A stretch of DNA of 64,000 nucleotides from Phytophthora quininea (GCA_011947345.1 JAAVTG010000519.1:1-64000); one strand, 5' to 3'. Numbered from the stretch's first letter, positions 23,232-33,926 are shown. A program made the numbers and translations. The notes: generated by a model not told the origin, from the letters alone.

Positions 23232-24674
23232 TTAATTAACCGCAGTGGCAACAACTTGGTTTAAATTCATCTCCCAAGAGGCACAGAGATGACGAAGTTG
23301 TTGCTCGGTTCGCTGCTGTTGTGGATCAATGCGTGTTAACTGTCTCTCCAAGTTTTCTGTTCGCTTTTCAACCACATTGCTAATGTAATTCGCCAGGGTA
23401 TGCTGAACTAGTTGACCTAACGCAACGAGCTCATTGGATCCGGATATACCGGTAGAGCTTTGGCGAGTCGGTCGATACCTATATTCCGCATTGCTCTTGG
23501 CGCCGAGACCTGGGCATTCACTACGGAAATGTCCTAGCTTGTGGCAGTTGAAGCATCTGCGCTCAGGTGGATCGGGATCCATCTTTTTACAGTCAGAGTG
23601 ATATTTCTGATGCGAAGGCGATCCGTTCGTTCAGGTCCAAATCGCTGCAAGACCGTTTCAACCAGTCGAGATGACCGACATTCTCCCACAGCAAACAGTC
23701 TGCGGCCTCCACGTATTTCTACTTGTACTTCCAGGGAAGCCTGTGCAACAGCCATTCGATATCATTTGCTCGGGTCTCCATATTAACGCCAAATATGAGG
23801 ACACGTGAATTGCTGCGGTTTTTGTTTGCCTGCGTCGAGGTTCGGAACATAACTCGCCGATCACGATCCCATTCGACATTGGTAACTGGCTTGAGCATAA
23901 CTGTGGTGGTGGGATCTCCATGACGGTGACCTAACTCTGCATGTGAGCCTAGGTAGCTGGCGTAGACTGCGTTGGCGTCTGCTTCAGAGGGGAAGTATAG
24001 TCGGAAGACAAATTTCATTTCAGGTGTCGTATGAGCAACATTTCGGAGGCAAGAGATAGCAGGCCATTTCTGCTTTTTGGCCATGTAGTACACGTGTGAC
24101 ACCACCAGTACGTCGGATGCTCCCCATGCTTCCACCAGCTCCAAGAGTTGCGTAGCAGAAACTTAATTTGTGTTGGAATATTCCAGTTCTGTCAAACTGA
24201 GGTTTGAAGTCACTCTCCCTGTGACCGCAGGTTGCATCCAGATGTGAATTCCGCGTACCATTACATACCCAGGCTTTAACATTTTCCAGAGATCCCTGAA
24301 TTTCATGGCTCCGGTTTTAGATGGTCTGCCTGCCAGGAAAGGTCTGTCTGTACCATACTGCGTCAACTGGTTGGCTTCAAACTTCACTCCACGTTTACTG
24401 CATTCATTAACAATCTCATAAGCTAGGTTGGACAGCTAGACATAGCAGCCTTGAACCTCCACGGACGACTCGTTCATTGAGAACGTAGTCAACATCTCAT
24501 TGCCTTCAAGTCGTTTCTCCAACTCTCTCCACTCGTTCTCGGTCTTGTCCGCCAGTAACGCAGACTCCCCTCGTATTCGCCGTCATCTTCCTCCATGTGT
24601 TCACTCTGGGCCGTGTGAGAGCGCATCCGCTTGCCCCGTGCCGCGGCAAGATCCAACGCGGGCTCACTACTCAT
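23232..24674 (-). pseudogene. LINE ORF1 (gag-like, CCHC zinc knuckle)
   Basis: ORF1 starts MSSEPALDLAAARGKR (24674), 92 bp inside the element's 5' end. It has an acidic stretch and then nucleic-acid-binding segments in 24387-24163, 24144-23719 and 23755-23534. It ends with the knuckle CFNCHKLGHFRSECP (about 23555-23510) and a coiled-coil tail ending at 23232. At least four frame changes interrupt it. The protein would be the RNA chaperone that packages element RNA. Confidence 0.75.
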
Positions 24675-24931
24675 GTTCTGTCCCTCTATACTGAAACCTA
24701 ATGCTTTCCCAAGCGACTGGTCGCGTCCTCCTCTGGGTGCGCACTACGGCGCTAAAAACGGAGTCCAAAGGATATAAATGTTTGGGAATTGTGTAGTATA
24801 GTGTTTTCAATATAACAGCAGACGTAGGGCGGTTGTGGAGACCACATGGCCTCCATCCGCCTGAACTGCCGGGGACAGCACTATCGTATTTGGCCGCCCT
24901 CCCCACATCTCTCCGATCCAGATAAACGCTT

Positions 24932-26080
24932 GAAAAATCGAATCTTCACCGTGCTATGCGAATTCGTTGTAATACTTGTACTTGCAGCTGAACGTTCGCA
25001 CAATCTGTACGTTCTGATGACCTAGTTTGGAATTCGTGTTGCTGCTGGTGTACGACAGCACTGGCAGATCCGTGTACACAGGGTTTTTAAACTCCAGGAG
25101 GTGGTCAGCGAGACTTTGCGTTGGCAGGTAGTCCGCGTTCCAACGAGAGAGGAAGTTTGCCGCGACATCTTTTGCTGCAGGGCCGTGGATGCGGACACGT
25201 GCGTCTAGACTTCCTTTGGTGACAGCGTTAATTCCTGTAGCTTCGCGTAAAGCGGACTCGTTGTGGTAGATGGTGTCCCATCGGTCGGAAGTGATGTCAA
25301 CGCCGCTGACGAATGCGATCGGATGGCCATCACCAGACGTCGAGTTCGCAGACGCAATCACCAGACTCTTTTGGTGGTGCGATGATGTTGCCGTGCGTGT
25401 CCGATCGTCGAAAATGAAGACTGCCTTCTCCCCAGTCGTTGGGGATGCTGGGATGGAATTGATATCATCTTGCACAGCAATATTTTGTGATTTCTCCAGT
25501 AGGTTGGTCCAGCTAGTGCGTGGAAGCTTCCTCCTCAACCGAAAATACGTCAAGGAATTTCGACTCGTTTCCATTGTCGACATCCAGCTGGAAGGGGATT
25601 AAATTCGTGCTCCAGCCTGTTAAAATCACACGATCTCGTTCCCCTGTCGCCGACAGATCCGTAAAAGCACCATCGAAAAATCCTGTGAGACTGAGTACGT
25701 CGTCACGTTATTCCCCGTCGAATACGTGGCCAAGTCACTGCGAAGAGACCCTCCTCGCGACCTCGTGATCTCTTCTTCAGTGAGGAACCAGTCCGTCGCA
25801 TTCAGCAAGGGCTGGTTTGCTGTCAGGTCGGAGCCACCAGACAAATTCAATCCTTCTCGTTTGATGTAGCCGCAGGATTTTGAAGACATTTTGTACTCGC
25901 ACACATGACATGGCTTGCAAAGTTCGATGCCATCGACAGCACATTTCCAACTTTTGTGCAGACAACACCTGTGCGTGTACTCGAATTGGAACGTCCCCAT
26001 ACCACGACTTGCTGCTGGTTGCTGATTAGAGAAACGACGACGGCAACAACCCAAACTTGGGCGAACTTCTGGATTGGCAT
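24932..26080 (-). pseudogene. N-terminal half of a secreted phospholipase D-like gene
   Basis: The protein starts MPIQKFAQVWVVAVVVSLIS, a clear signal peptide (ATG complement at 26078-26080). A Cys-rich segment follows (CAVDGIELCKPCHVC, about 25935), then LNATDWFLTEEEITRSRGG and the first HKD motif HQKSLVI (about 25376) with ASANSTSGDG after it. It ends with TFSCKYKYYNEFA, a TAG and GEDSIFQA, where the retrotransposon begins. Frame changes lie near 25950, 25640 and 25560. With 7624-7172 it makes a two-HKD protein of the sPLD-like type known from Phytophthora. The insertion after the first catalytic half inactivates it. Confidence 0.85.
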
Positions 26081-26530
26081 CACCGTCAATAGGAAATCAC
26101 ACCGAACATCGTGATGTACCGGTAGGCTTGCCAGCAGAACATCAATGCGACGTTGGCGGAATCCCTCCACGTGGTCACCAAATAAGTCAGCTGCTGGTGG
26201 CTGCTATACCACGGAATTGTCCACGAAAGTCTGTGAAAGTGTCGCTCTGGTCGGATTATCGCTGCTAGACCAAATGGCAAGGCAATGGTAATCTTCCAAA
26301 AATCGCTCAACGCCAAGCATATGCCGATCACAATTTCAATTCTGCGATCCATTTGATCCGCCATGTGTGTGCGGTATATGCTCGGCTTGTGCGTTGTCTG
26401 GCTTGCAAAAATGACAAACACGGCGCGGTATATAAGTAATTGAAAACTACGACGTGAAGCGTCACTTGCAATTAATCCGTCGAATCTACAGTGCCAAGAC
26501 GTGTCATCTCCTTTCGGCTACCAGCTCAGC
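26081..26530. other. Intergenic stretch upstream of the PLD-like gene
   Basis: No gene is supported. A minus-strand frame (26421-26086) with hydrophobic residues overlaps the presumed PLD 5' region but has no recognisable domain. GCGCGGTATATAAGTAATTG near 26420 could be a TATA-type promoter on either strand. I looked for Harbinger terminal repeats here and found none. Confidence 0.3.
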
Positions 26531-27718
26531 ATGACTGACTACACCCTGATCACGCTCATCGACGCGAAGCACCGCCGAGATAACGAGATTCGTCATAAGA
26601 AGCGTAAAGTTTGGAATATTGCTGCTCTCCTACGAGTACGAATGACCCTCAGGGTTCGTAACTACATAACGTCAAGCGTGATGATTTCGCCAACTGACTG
26701 TCCGTGGGCCGCCATGTACAAGAGCCGAGATGACGTGCATTCATCAATTTTGTTTCGCTGCCTGTGGTAGCATTTGAGACTTTATTGCGAGTATTTTCAC
26801 GCCACTACACAGTCAGAGTGGACCAGGGAAACGTGGTCGTCCTCCGCGCTTATATAGCCTGAACAATGTTCTAGCTTGTATTTTGCACTTTTATTCGGCT
26901 GCTGTGGAGCAGAAAACGCTGTGTGGACTTTTCGGGGTTGTTCCGGCGACATTATCTCGCGTTCTGCGTAAGACGGAACTTGCTTTGTGTTTATCGCTAC
27001 GGGAGATTCATGAGGCACGTATTCAATGGCCGACGTTTGACCAACAGCAAGAATGGGCAGTGCATGTGGAACGTAAGGAGCCTCTTGTGAAAGGGTGCTT
27101 TTGTGTGGCCGATGGCAAGAATTATAACGTTCAAGAGCCGTCGGCAAGTGATGTTCAGAATGCCTACTTCAACGGTAACGTAAAGCTGCTGCGAAATGCG
27201 ATGCATTATCAATAATCTAACTTTTTTCAGGGTGGCTTCATGCTGTGAAAGTGACAGGAGTGCTGTGTTACGGCTTTGATGGAACTCTCATTTGGGGCCG
27301 CCATAACCACCCCGGCTCATGGAACGACGGCGACATGAGTCGCAGACTCCAGTACAGACTTGCTGACGGGAGTAAAACAATGGAGGGCGGGCGATGCGCA
27401 ACAGATTCCCCGTTTCCTGTTAGTGATGAGATGGTGGGGAGAATTATCACGCCGTTAAAAGACGGTGACCTAGAACGAGCTAGTCCAGAGTGCCGAAGTG
27501 GCATGATTGCAATGAGCAACGCGATTACCTGTGTCCGACAATCTGCGAAGTGGGGCATGGGCTGTGCACCGAAGTGCTACAGGCAGCTCCTTTTACCGTT
27601 GCCGTACAACCCTGACAAGCGGAAACTGCGCCTCACCAATATCTACCGATTGTACAATCTACGCGTACGATCTACCGGTATCAGTCAGATACGCAGTGTT
27701 TTCATGGCAACTCGATGA
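26531..27718 (+). pseudogene. PIF/Harbinger transposase (DDE_Tnp_4)
   Basis: The protein starts MTDYTLITLIDAKHRR (26531). Frames at 26501, 26760 and 26883 join through DQGKRGRPPRLYSLNN, typical of HARBI1-like proteins. The nuclease fold follows with VADGKNYNVQEP (first Asp, about 27107) and HNHPGSWNDGDMS (third motif, about 27305). An intron with GTAACG...TTTTTTCAG (27175-27230) joins NAYFNG to WLHAVKV. Two single-base frame changes are needed near 26730 and 26820, the latter at an AAA run. The function is cut-and-paste transposition together with a Myb-like partner, encoded next door. Confidence 0.8.
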
Positions 27719-27840
27719 AGGCCGCTAAATAATTTTTGTTGTACAGTTCTCTGCAAGTAAAGAAGTATATGCAACATCGAACCCTGTTTCTCCGTTCGAC
27801 TAATGTTCATCTGGGCTTACTGGTTTTGTCTAAGGAACCG

Positions 27841-28925
27841 CTAAGCTCCCTCGTCACTGTGTTGCGGCGTCTGCGCCGAATCGCCAAAGATCTTCGCCAT
27901 GAACATCATCATCAGCTGCTGGTTTTGCGTGTCTCGTGCACTTTGTTGCTCGGCAAGTTGCAGTCGAAGTTGGCGCTCATGTTCCTCCCGAATCGCCTCT
28001 CTCTCTCTCGCGCTCTCGTCGTAACTCGGCCTCTCGAGCAGCTTGGCGCTGATCCATAATCATCATCACGCCCACGATACTCTGGTCGCTAGTCACCGCC
28101 TGTTGTTCATTCGCCAGCGAGTCGAGTACTGCATCAAGGCGAATACGTCGTTGGGCCGTCTGGCTCAAAAACACTGGCGGACGTGGAGCTGGCGCACTTG
28201 GCCTTGGGGCAACAATGCTGTTTGAAAGATTAGCCAATTCGCTGGGGCTCAACCCTGTACGAGCCGTAGCCATCAGTGGACGCTGCCCTTGTGGACGAGA
28301 TTGCCTCAGCGGAGGCGTCTGAGCTGGTGGAGAGGACGCATTCAGGGGGAAGCCGTATCGGACCGAGGCGATCGCCCGTCTACATCTGGAGTTTGTTCAG
28401 AATCAACGGACATGTCGATGCGGTCGTAATTGTCTACAGCGTCGATAGAATCCTTGAGAAATGGCAGCTCTTCGCGCACGTCCAGTCCGTCATTTGCGGC
28501 ATGGGTGGTGACAGACAAGACGCCGACTTTGTCCTCACTCGGAGTCATCATCGTTTAGGTCTGCAACGCCGCACCGCGTCTCTATTAACCGGAAGACTCG
28601 CTTGGCCTTTCGTACCTCCTCCGGGCAATCGGGATCCCCAGTAGGCTTCCTCTTATTCTTCAAGCCAAGAAACTTTCTCTTTAAGCTTTCGCCGTCCCGC
28701 TGGGGCCATCCGGCAGGCAACTGAGAGTTATAGAGAGATGCTACGGTCTGCCACTGCTCAGCTCCGTAGGGTAAACGTGCCTCAACGAGCGCCAACATCC
28801 CTGGTGACGCGATACAATACCGTGATCAACCAGACACCTTAGCACGTAAGAGAAAATCGTGACGTACTGTTGATTTCGGCAGCCTTGAAGTTTTTACCTT
28901 TCGTCTTCTTCACCGAGGTCGGCAT
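27841..28925 (-). CDS. DUF6818/Myb-like protein, probable Harbinger partner
   Basis: It starts MPTSVKKTKGKNFKAAEIN (28925). A GTACGT...CACCAG intron (28867-28801) joins to RMLALVEARLPYGAEQW, the Trp-based helix of the oomycete DUF6818/SANT-like domain, followed by WPQRDGESLKRKFLGLKN. A low-complexity middle part leads to a C-terminal coiled coil (MMIMDQRQAAREAELRR) ending DEGA at 27841. Frame changes lie near 28550, 28330 and at the GAGAGA run near 28005. It is convergent with the transposase, 120 bp apart. DUF6818 proteins are abundant in oomycetes and many look transposon-derived; DNA binding is inferred. Confidence 0.7.
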
Positions 28926-29275
28926 CGTGACGAGTAGTTGTTGGAGCTAGTCGAAAACTTGCAAATGAAAACGGAGCCGAAGTAGCTGTTACTGTATGAG
29001 GGTCGGTTCTAGTCAGCCTCAGTGAGCAACGTCCTCGAGACCGCTCTACGTCCTTTGAATCTGTTCGCTCAACACAAGTTTGCTCAGACGATTTTTAGTG
29101 TGAGCAACAGTTGTGATCGATATATGAGTCGCTTGTGACAGCATCTGTGCGCGCGTTGCGCCCTCAACACAAAAGCAGATTGTGCGATTTTGGAAGACTA
29201 CCAATATTTTTTCCTACTAGTAAACACGAACAACTGATGCATATTGGTTGTACTTCGAACTTTTGTGTCTGTATT
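28926..29275. other. Intergenic, no gene seen
   Basis: The stretch between the DUF6818 gene and the small gene at 29276 has no supported frame. AT-rich sequence near 29200-29240 may belong to the 3' flank of the minus-strand gene at 29276-29613. Confidence 0.4.
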
Positions 29276-29613
29276 TTAGATTTTCTTTCTACACTCCTTG
29301 AAAGGCGGTCGGCATCCGTAGTCGGAGCTGGTGGTGTTTAGTGCTGCATGTTGAAACCTGCAGAGGAATGAGATTAGGAAGCAAGCGGATGCGAGCAAGC
29401 CACGTTCACTTACTTTGGGTCGGCCAGTTTGTTTTTCAATGCAAGGACACGGTTGTCGTACGTGAAGTCTTCCGGTCGCGCGTTCTCCAAGTAGCACATG
29501 CCGTACTCGTCCCACCACTTTTTGGCAGCCTGCCGCTCGCTCTCGATTTGAGACGTCAAATTCGCTTGCTTGGAGACGTAGTCGATCTCCTTGTCGTTGC
29601 TCTTGGATGCCAT
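29276..29613 (-). CDS. Small conserved-looking 93-residue protein, two exons
   Basis: Exon 1 (29613-29414) starts MASKSNDKEIDYVSKQ, and exon 2 (29357-29276) ends FKECRKKI. The intron is GTAAGTG...CTCTGCAG (29413-29358) and restores the frame as LADPKFQHAALN. The protein is hydrophilic and helical, with a WWDEYGMCYLENARPEDF segment and late cysteines (YGCRPPFKEC). Size and composition suggest a small mitochondrial subunit, but I do not recognise the family. It lies 200 bp from the 3' end of the CoA-transferase gene, in the same orientation. Confidence 0.7.
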
Positions 29614-29818
29614 CGCGTCGAGACTCGAGCCGAAGCAAAACTGCAGACAGCAACTCCAACAACAAAGCTCGCCACGAATAGCAAGCTATTTTTCTTTCAT
29701 TGCCTGTCGGTCTTATCTCACTTTTACAGCAAAACTATGGCAACTCGCTAGGTGGGAGTCCGAACTTGAATCGAAATTACATCTCATGAGAGCTTCCCTA
29801 CTCTACTGAAATGGCATT

Positions 29819-31822
29819 TCAGTCCATTTGCTTCAATTCGGGCGACACAGAGAATGATGCCTCTGTGCGCTCGCGGATCTCTTCCACTGTGGTGGTCGAC
29901 GCGATCTCAACGAGCACTAGACCCTTCTCAGGGTCCACGTCGAACACGCCCAGCTCAGTGATGATGGTATCCACGACTCGCTTCCCAGTGAGCGGCAGCG
30001 AGCAGCTCTTGAGGATTTTTTCGCGCCGCCCTGGCGTTGTGTTCCATGGTCACCACCACGCGGTTCCCACTGCCCACCAGATCCATCGCACCGCCCATTC
30101 CCTTGACCATTTTGCCCGGAATGATCCAGTTGGCAAGGTCGCCGTTTTCAGCAACCTGAAGCGCTCCTAAAATGGTCAAGTGCACGTGACCACCACGGAT
30201 CATCGCAAACGACTCGGACGATGTAAACGTCGACGACCCGGGGAGAAACGTCACGGTCTCCTTGCCAGCGTTGATCAAATCAGGGTCTTGTTCGCCCTCG
30301 TTCGGGTACGGACCCATTCCCAGCAGTCCATTTTCACTCTGCAGAGTGACGTGAACTCCGTCGGGGACGTAGTTGGACGCCAACGTGGGCATTCCGATGC
30401 CCAAGTTCACATACATTCCATCCTTCAACTCTTCAGCGGCGCGGCGGATAATGCGCTCACGATCAGGAGAAATCTTGTGCTGTGACTTCTGCTTCCAAAC
30501 AACCATCAGACGCAAACCATTGACTCCAAAAACAGAGTACAGAGCAACAAACCGATCCGTTAGCCAGCGTCAGCTTCTCGATGCGCTTTTCAGAGCGTTT
30601 CGCCTTGAAAATGCGTTGCACGTAGATACCTGGCAGGTGAATTTCATCTGAACAACAATAAATATTAGTTCAACCACCACAATTACTGTGCAGACTTTTT
30701 GCAGACCTGGGTGGATGTCTCCAAGTTGCACCAGCTCCTCCACTTCGGCGATGGTGACGTTGCCAGCTTTGGCTGCGTCCACATTGAAGTTGCGAGCCGT
30801 TCCTTTAAACACCAAATTGCCATCGGTGTCGCCCTTCCAGGCCTTCACCAGAGCAAAGTCCCCGTGATTCCTTCTTCCATGACGTAGTTGCGTCCGTTGA
30901 ACTGTCGGACTTCTCGAGGGGCACTGGGGATGTTCACGGAACCGTCCGGATTGAGCTTAATGGCGAATCCTCCCTCCTATTCATACAACGTCGATAAATA
31001 AAAACAACAGAATAGCTCGATAAAGCATTTCGTGTCGAACCTGGATGATGGTTCCGTAAGCGGTTGGGGTGAAGAACGCAGGAATTCCTGATCCACCGGC
31101 ACGGATGCGCTCTGCCAGAGTTCCCTAAACGAGAAAATAAAAACAATTATGTTCACTTTTACTTTAACCAAAGCTGTTGAGGGTATTCGTGGCAAACCTG
31201 CGGCGTGAGCTCGACTTCTAATTGCCCGGTCAAATAGAGTTTCTCGAACAGTGCGTTTTCCCCACGTATGAAGAAATCATGCGTTTGATCTAGTAACGCA
31301 CAAGGAGTTAACAACCCTCACCAATTCTAGGTAAACAGGATAAGATCTCCAACCTGTCGCGATTGCAACAGCAGCCCCAGACCAAAGTCGTCCACTCCGG
31401 CGTTGTTGGACACACAGGTCAAGTCTTTTGCGCCCTGCAACAACCCCCAAATCAGGTTAGGTCCCGTCCAACCGAGTAATTGAGCTGTACGCTGTCGCCA
31501 CCTGCTTGACCAGCGCCTGGATGGCGTTCTCTGGGATGCCGCATAGTCCGAATCCTCCCACGACACTGTGACAGTAAACGTTAGACACGACCCACATCAA
31601 TAGCCGGACAAAGTCTTCTTCTCCGCACAGTTTCGAGCCCGAGGGGACGTCTCTCACGGCGGCGTCGGCGTCCGAATATACTTTTGCGAGGACGCGAAGC
31701 GCGTCGTCAGCGACTAGAGGCAGCGCAGAGATTAGAGGACATAACGCGCAGCAAGAGGGTCATTACCGTACCTTGGACACCAGTCGAGACGTCTGAACGC
31801 GGCGCGAGAGCAAGCGGAACAT
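29819..31822 (-). CDS. Succinyl-CoA:3-ketoacid CoA transferase, mitochondrial
   Basis: This enzyme moves CoA from succinyl-CoA to acetoacetate in ketone-body use. It starts [17 protein letters not shown] (31822), an Arg-rich mitochondrial presequence. The alpha half has [15 protein letters not shown] (about 31570) and [16 protein letters not shown]; the beta half has [15 protein letters not shown] and the active-site region [12 protein letters not shown] (about 30335), whose Glu forms the CoA thioester in this family. The gene is split by five or more short introns (for example GTGCGG...TGTCACAG near 31640-31570). Frame changes are needed near 31680 and near 30015 (after ARAARKNPQ). The end is SPELKQMD at 29819. 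Confidence 0.9.
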
Positions 31823-31829
31823 CGTATAA

Positions 31830-32772
31830 GGTCGGTCAGGCACGATGCAGAATGAGGTCAAAGTGCCAGCTCGGAACTTCAACATAGCGTCTAGAATAGG
31901 ATGATAATGACCTATCATAGGGTCCTTTATCCTACATGAGGATGTTAAACAGCGTCGAAACTGAAGATTGGACGCGTGCAATGCTTTCTTGCAGAACTAC
32001 CTGTACGATGAACGAAAACTTTTAGATATGGCTAGAAACGAATACCCGAGCACAACACAAAGACCGAGAGCTGCTATCAATTCTTCGCAGTCCAGGGGAA
32101 TACCACCACGAGCTGCCTCGCAAGCAGTTTCTGGTCAAAATGATAGAAGTGGCAATGGTTGACTTACACGCCGGTAGTTGGATACAAGACGACGCCAACG
32201 AGATTTTATAGCAGCAGCTTCTCCATCAGAAGGAAATTAAACACTCTTTTGCTTTCTTAAAAAGCAAAATGCGCGTTTTCATTCTCAATTCTACCCCGAA
32301 AGTCCTTCCCGAGCGATAGCTGCTTGTATTCAAGTCTGTGGGTGAGTAGCCCTGTTATGCGTTAGGGCATTTGAGGTCTGCCGGAACTTATCGACGTGCT
32401 TTTGAGAATTGCCAGGTGTATTGAAATTCCGTACAATAGCAGTGATAAGAAAAAGCAAATGTCATGTACACCTAAGAACAAGTTTTGCCGCTCAATAATC
32501 GAGCGGCTGGATTCACTACATCAGCCGCCAGTCTGTTTTGCCATTTTACAGGCGGCCACAGCGATTTCGACAGTGTATAGCGATGCAGCTAGAAACCAGA
32601 AGGCAGCACGAAATGTGCTGTATTTGACGAAAGAACCAGTCGCAGGAGCTCGATGACTTGCTCACACACTGGGAACGGTAGCGCGCACGTTTCCTTGGTC
32701 GCCGCTATCACCGGATTGGCAAAGGGCAACCTGTAGCTGTTGAATCATTATCTCGCGGGTGATATCAACGAG
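31830..32772. other. Intergenic with weak coding traces
   Basis: At 31988-32210 the plus strand reads LQNYLYDERKLLDMARNEYP and, one frame over, LRSPGEYHHELPRKQFLVKM to a TAG at 32208. This could be a short gene or a remnant behind a TTTCTTGCAG acceptor-like site at 31985. A second open frame at 32396-32656 has no recognisable feature. Neither is called as a gene. Confidence 0.25.
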
Positions 32773-32779
32773 TGTTGCT

Positions 32780-32799
32780 GCCTCATTTCATGATTTTGT
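32780..32799 (+). promoter_or_regulatory. Oomycete Inr-like core promoter
   Basis: The sequence CCTCATTTCATGATTTTG resembles the oomycete initiator plus flanking region (TCATTYY followed by an AT-rich block). It lies about 40 bp upstream of the RxLR-type reading frame, the usual spacing in these genomes. Confidence 0.5.
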
Positions 32800-32827
32800 T
32801 CCAGACTAAAAACTAGTCCAATCGATC

Positions 32828-33132
32828 TTGCATCTGAGCTTCGTCTTGTTCAGCACGGCGGTGGCTTTCTCTTTGGTATGTGGCTCCAGCGCCCAGGACT
32901 CCAACTCTTTTGTCACCGGTCGAGCCAACGGGAATCGGTTCCTGAGAAGCGAGGAGGACGAGGAGCAAGGAATCGCCAGCGCCATTCAAGAGGTGCAAAT
33001 CTCCCGGAGCTGCTGAACGAGCTCAACAAGAAAGGCGTGATTAACGTCCTTGAACGGCTGGAGGCGAGCCCCACGTACAAGCTCTGTCAGACGTACACCA
33101 AATTCTGCAAGATCGTCAAGAACAAACAGTAA
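32828..33132 (+). pseudogene. RxLR-type secreted effector candidate, probably degraded
   Basis: The frame from 32828 encodes a hydrophobic signal-peptide-like segment (FVLFSTAVAFSLVCG), a short spacer, then RFLR (an RxLR motif, about 32938) followed by an acidic EEDEE block. That is the layout of Phytophthora host-targeted effectors. After a one-base frame change near 33000 it continues to a stop at 33132 with a Lys-rich helical C-terminus. The codon where the start is expected is TTG, and a stop lies seven codons upstream with no ATG between. Loss of both start and frame points to a pseudogene, though two base errors could explain it. The total would be only ~100 residues. Confidence 0.6.
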
Positions 33133-33336
33133 TCTGTTGCGAGCAATAGTGTTGCTGTGAACGAGTTTCAATAAACGACAGGCTCAAACAGGTTTATATT
33201 TCTAGCTGAGGTCAAAGCGTGGGGAGAACTACTCACTACTACCGTTTGTTGCAGACTTCAATCCTCTGCACGGTTTGCGTTGTCAATTGCCATAGTATAT
33301 TTGACGAATAGATGGCCATCTAAAAGTTCTTCTCGG

Positions 33337-33926
33337 TCAGCAGGAGATGATCTCCGTCTTCTCGTCCGTGCTGGCCTTGATGGCGCGACCGCGGCCGTCC
33401 AGCACGCCGATCTCCACCACGAAGATGCAGGCCATGACCGAGGCGCCGGCCTGCTGCACGAGGCGGATACCCGCCTCACAGGTGCCGCCGGTGGCCAGTA
33501 GATCGTCGACCAGCAGGACCCGGTCGCCCTTGTTGACGGCGTAGGTCTGGATGCTCAGGTGGTCGCCGCCCTCCTTGTTGTCGCCCTTGTACTCCTTGAA
33601 GTACTCGATGGTGTCGCTCACGCTCGGCATTTTGTCGGGCTTGCGCAGCATGAAGACGCGCTTCTGGAAGAGCGCGCCGAGATAGGGGCAAACAGAAAAC
33701 CGCGGGCGTCGAAGCAGCCGATGGCGTCCACCTGGTCCATGAAGGGGCCCACAGCGTGCGCGAACAGGTCGAAGGTGAGCTGCAGCTTCCCGGGGTTGGC
33801 CAGCAGGCCGCCGACGTCGAAGAACTCGACGCCCTTGAACGGCACCACGGGGATCGTCTTGGCCAGGCCGGCCAGCGCCTGCTTCTTGACCTCGGGGTCG
33901 TCCAGGTTGAGTTTCGAAGGAGCCAT
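33337..33926 (-). CDS. APT1: Adenine phosphoribosyltransferase
   Basis: This enzyme converts adenine and PRPP to AMP in purine salvage, in the cytosol. It starts MAPSKLNLDDPEVKKQ (33926). The flexible-loop part IPVVPFKGVEFFDVGGLL and the core DAIGCFDARGFLF are in the first frame. After a one-base frame change near 33690 (GG run) the second frame has LRKPDKMP, a loop with YKGDNKEGGDHL and the PRPP-binding motif RVLLVDDLLATGGTC (about 33500). It ends KTEIISC at 33337. Length (~196 residues) is slightly above typical. The coding sequence is GC-rich with strong codon bias, suggesting high expression. Confidence 0.9.

Larger units (their letters stand above)
16136..24766 (-). mobile_element. Full-length LINE-type retrotransposon
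   Basis: The element lies on the minus strand. Its target duplication is AAAGGATATAAATGTCT (16119-16135) and AAAGGATATAAATGTTT (24767-24783), 17 bp with one mismatch. The 3' end carries a TCAAA-type microsatellite tail (plus strand ATTTTGATTTGATTTGATT from 16136) in place of poly(A). From 5' to 3' it has a gag-like ORF1 (24674-23232), then an ORF2 with endonuclease, reverse transcriptase, an RNase H-like domain and a zinc-finger C-terminus. The clade is not assigned. Confidence 0.9.
7625..24926 (+). mobile_element. Gypsy-type LTR retrotransposon with nested insertions
   Basis: The element starts TGTAACCAATCAGAGG at 7625 and ends ...CCGATCCAGATAAA at 24926, flanked by CGCTT on both sides (7620-7624 and 24927-24931), a 5-bp target duplication (4 bp if the last C belongs to the LTR). 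It lies inside a phospholipase D-like gene. Both LTRs are interrupted: the 5' LTR by a ~2.6-kb Helitron-bearing insertion, the 3' LTR by an 8.6-kb LINE. Removing these leaves about 6 kb. The two reconstructed ~174-bp LTRs differ at roughly ten positions, about 6 percent. Confidence 0.9.
16103..24926 (+). repeat. 3' LTR, split by a LINE (16103-16135 plus 24767-24926)
   Basis: TGTATTCAATCAGAGAAAAG at 16103 matches the start of the 5' LTR. After the 8.6-kb LINE the LTR resumes with a repeated AAAGGATATAAATGTTT and continues to ...GATAAA at 24926. Read through, it is about 174 bp and matches the 5' LTR at roughly 94 percent. Confidence 0.85.

Noticed and set aside
32396..32656. 86-residue plus-strand ORF
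   Set aside because: No recognisable domain, no promoter-like site and no continuation; length is within chance expectation.
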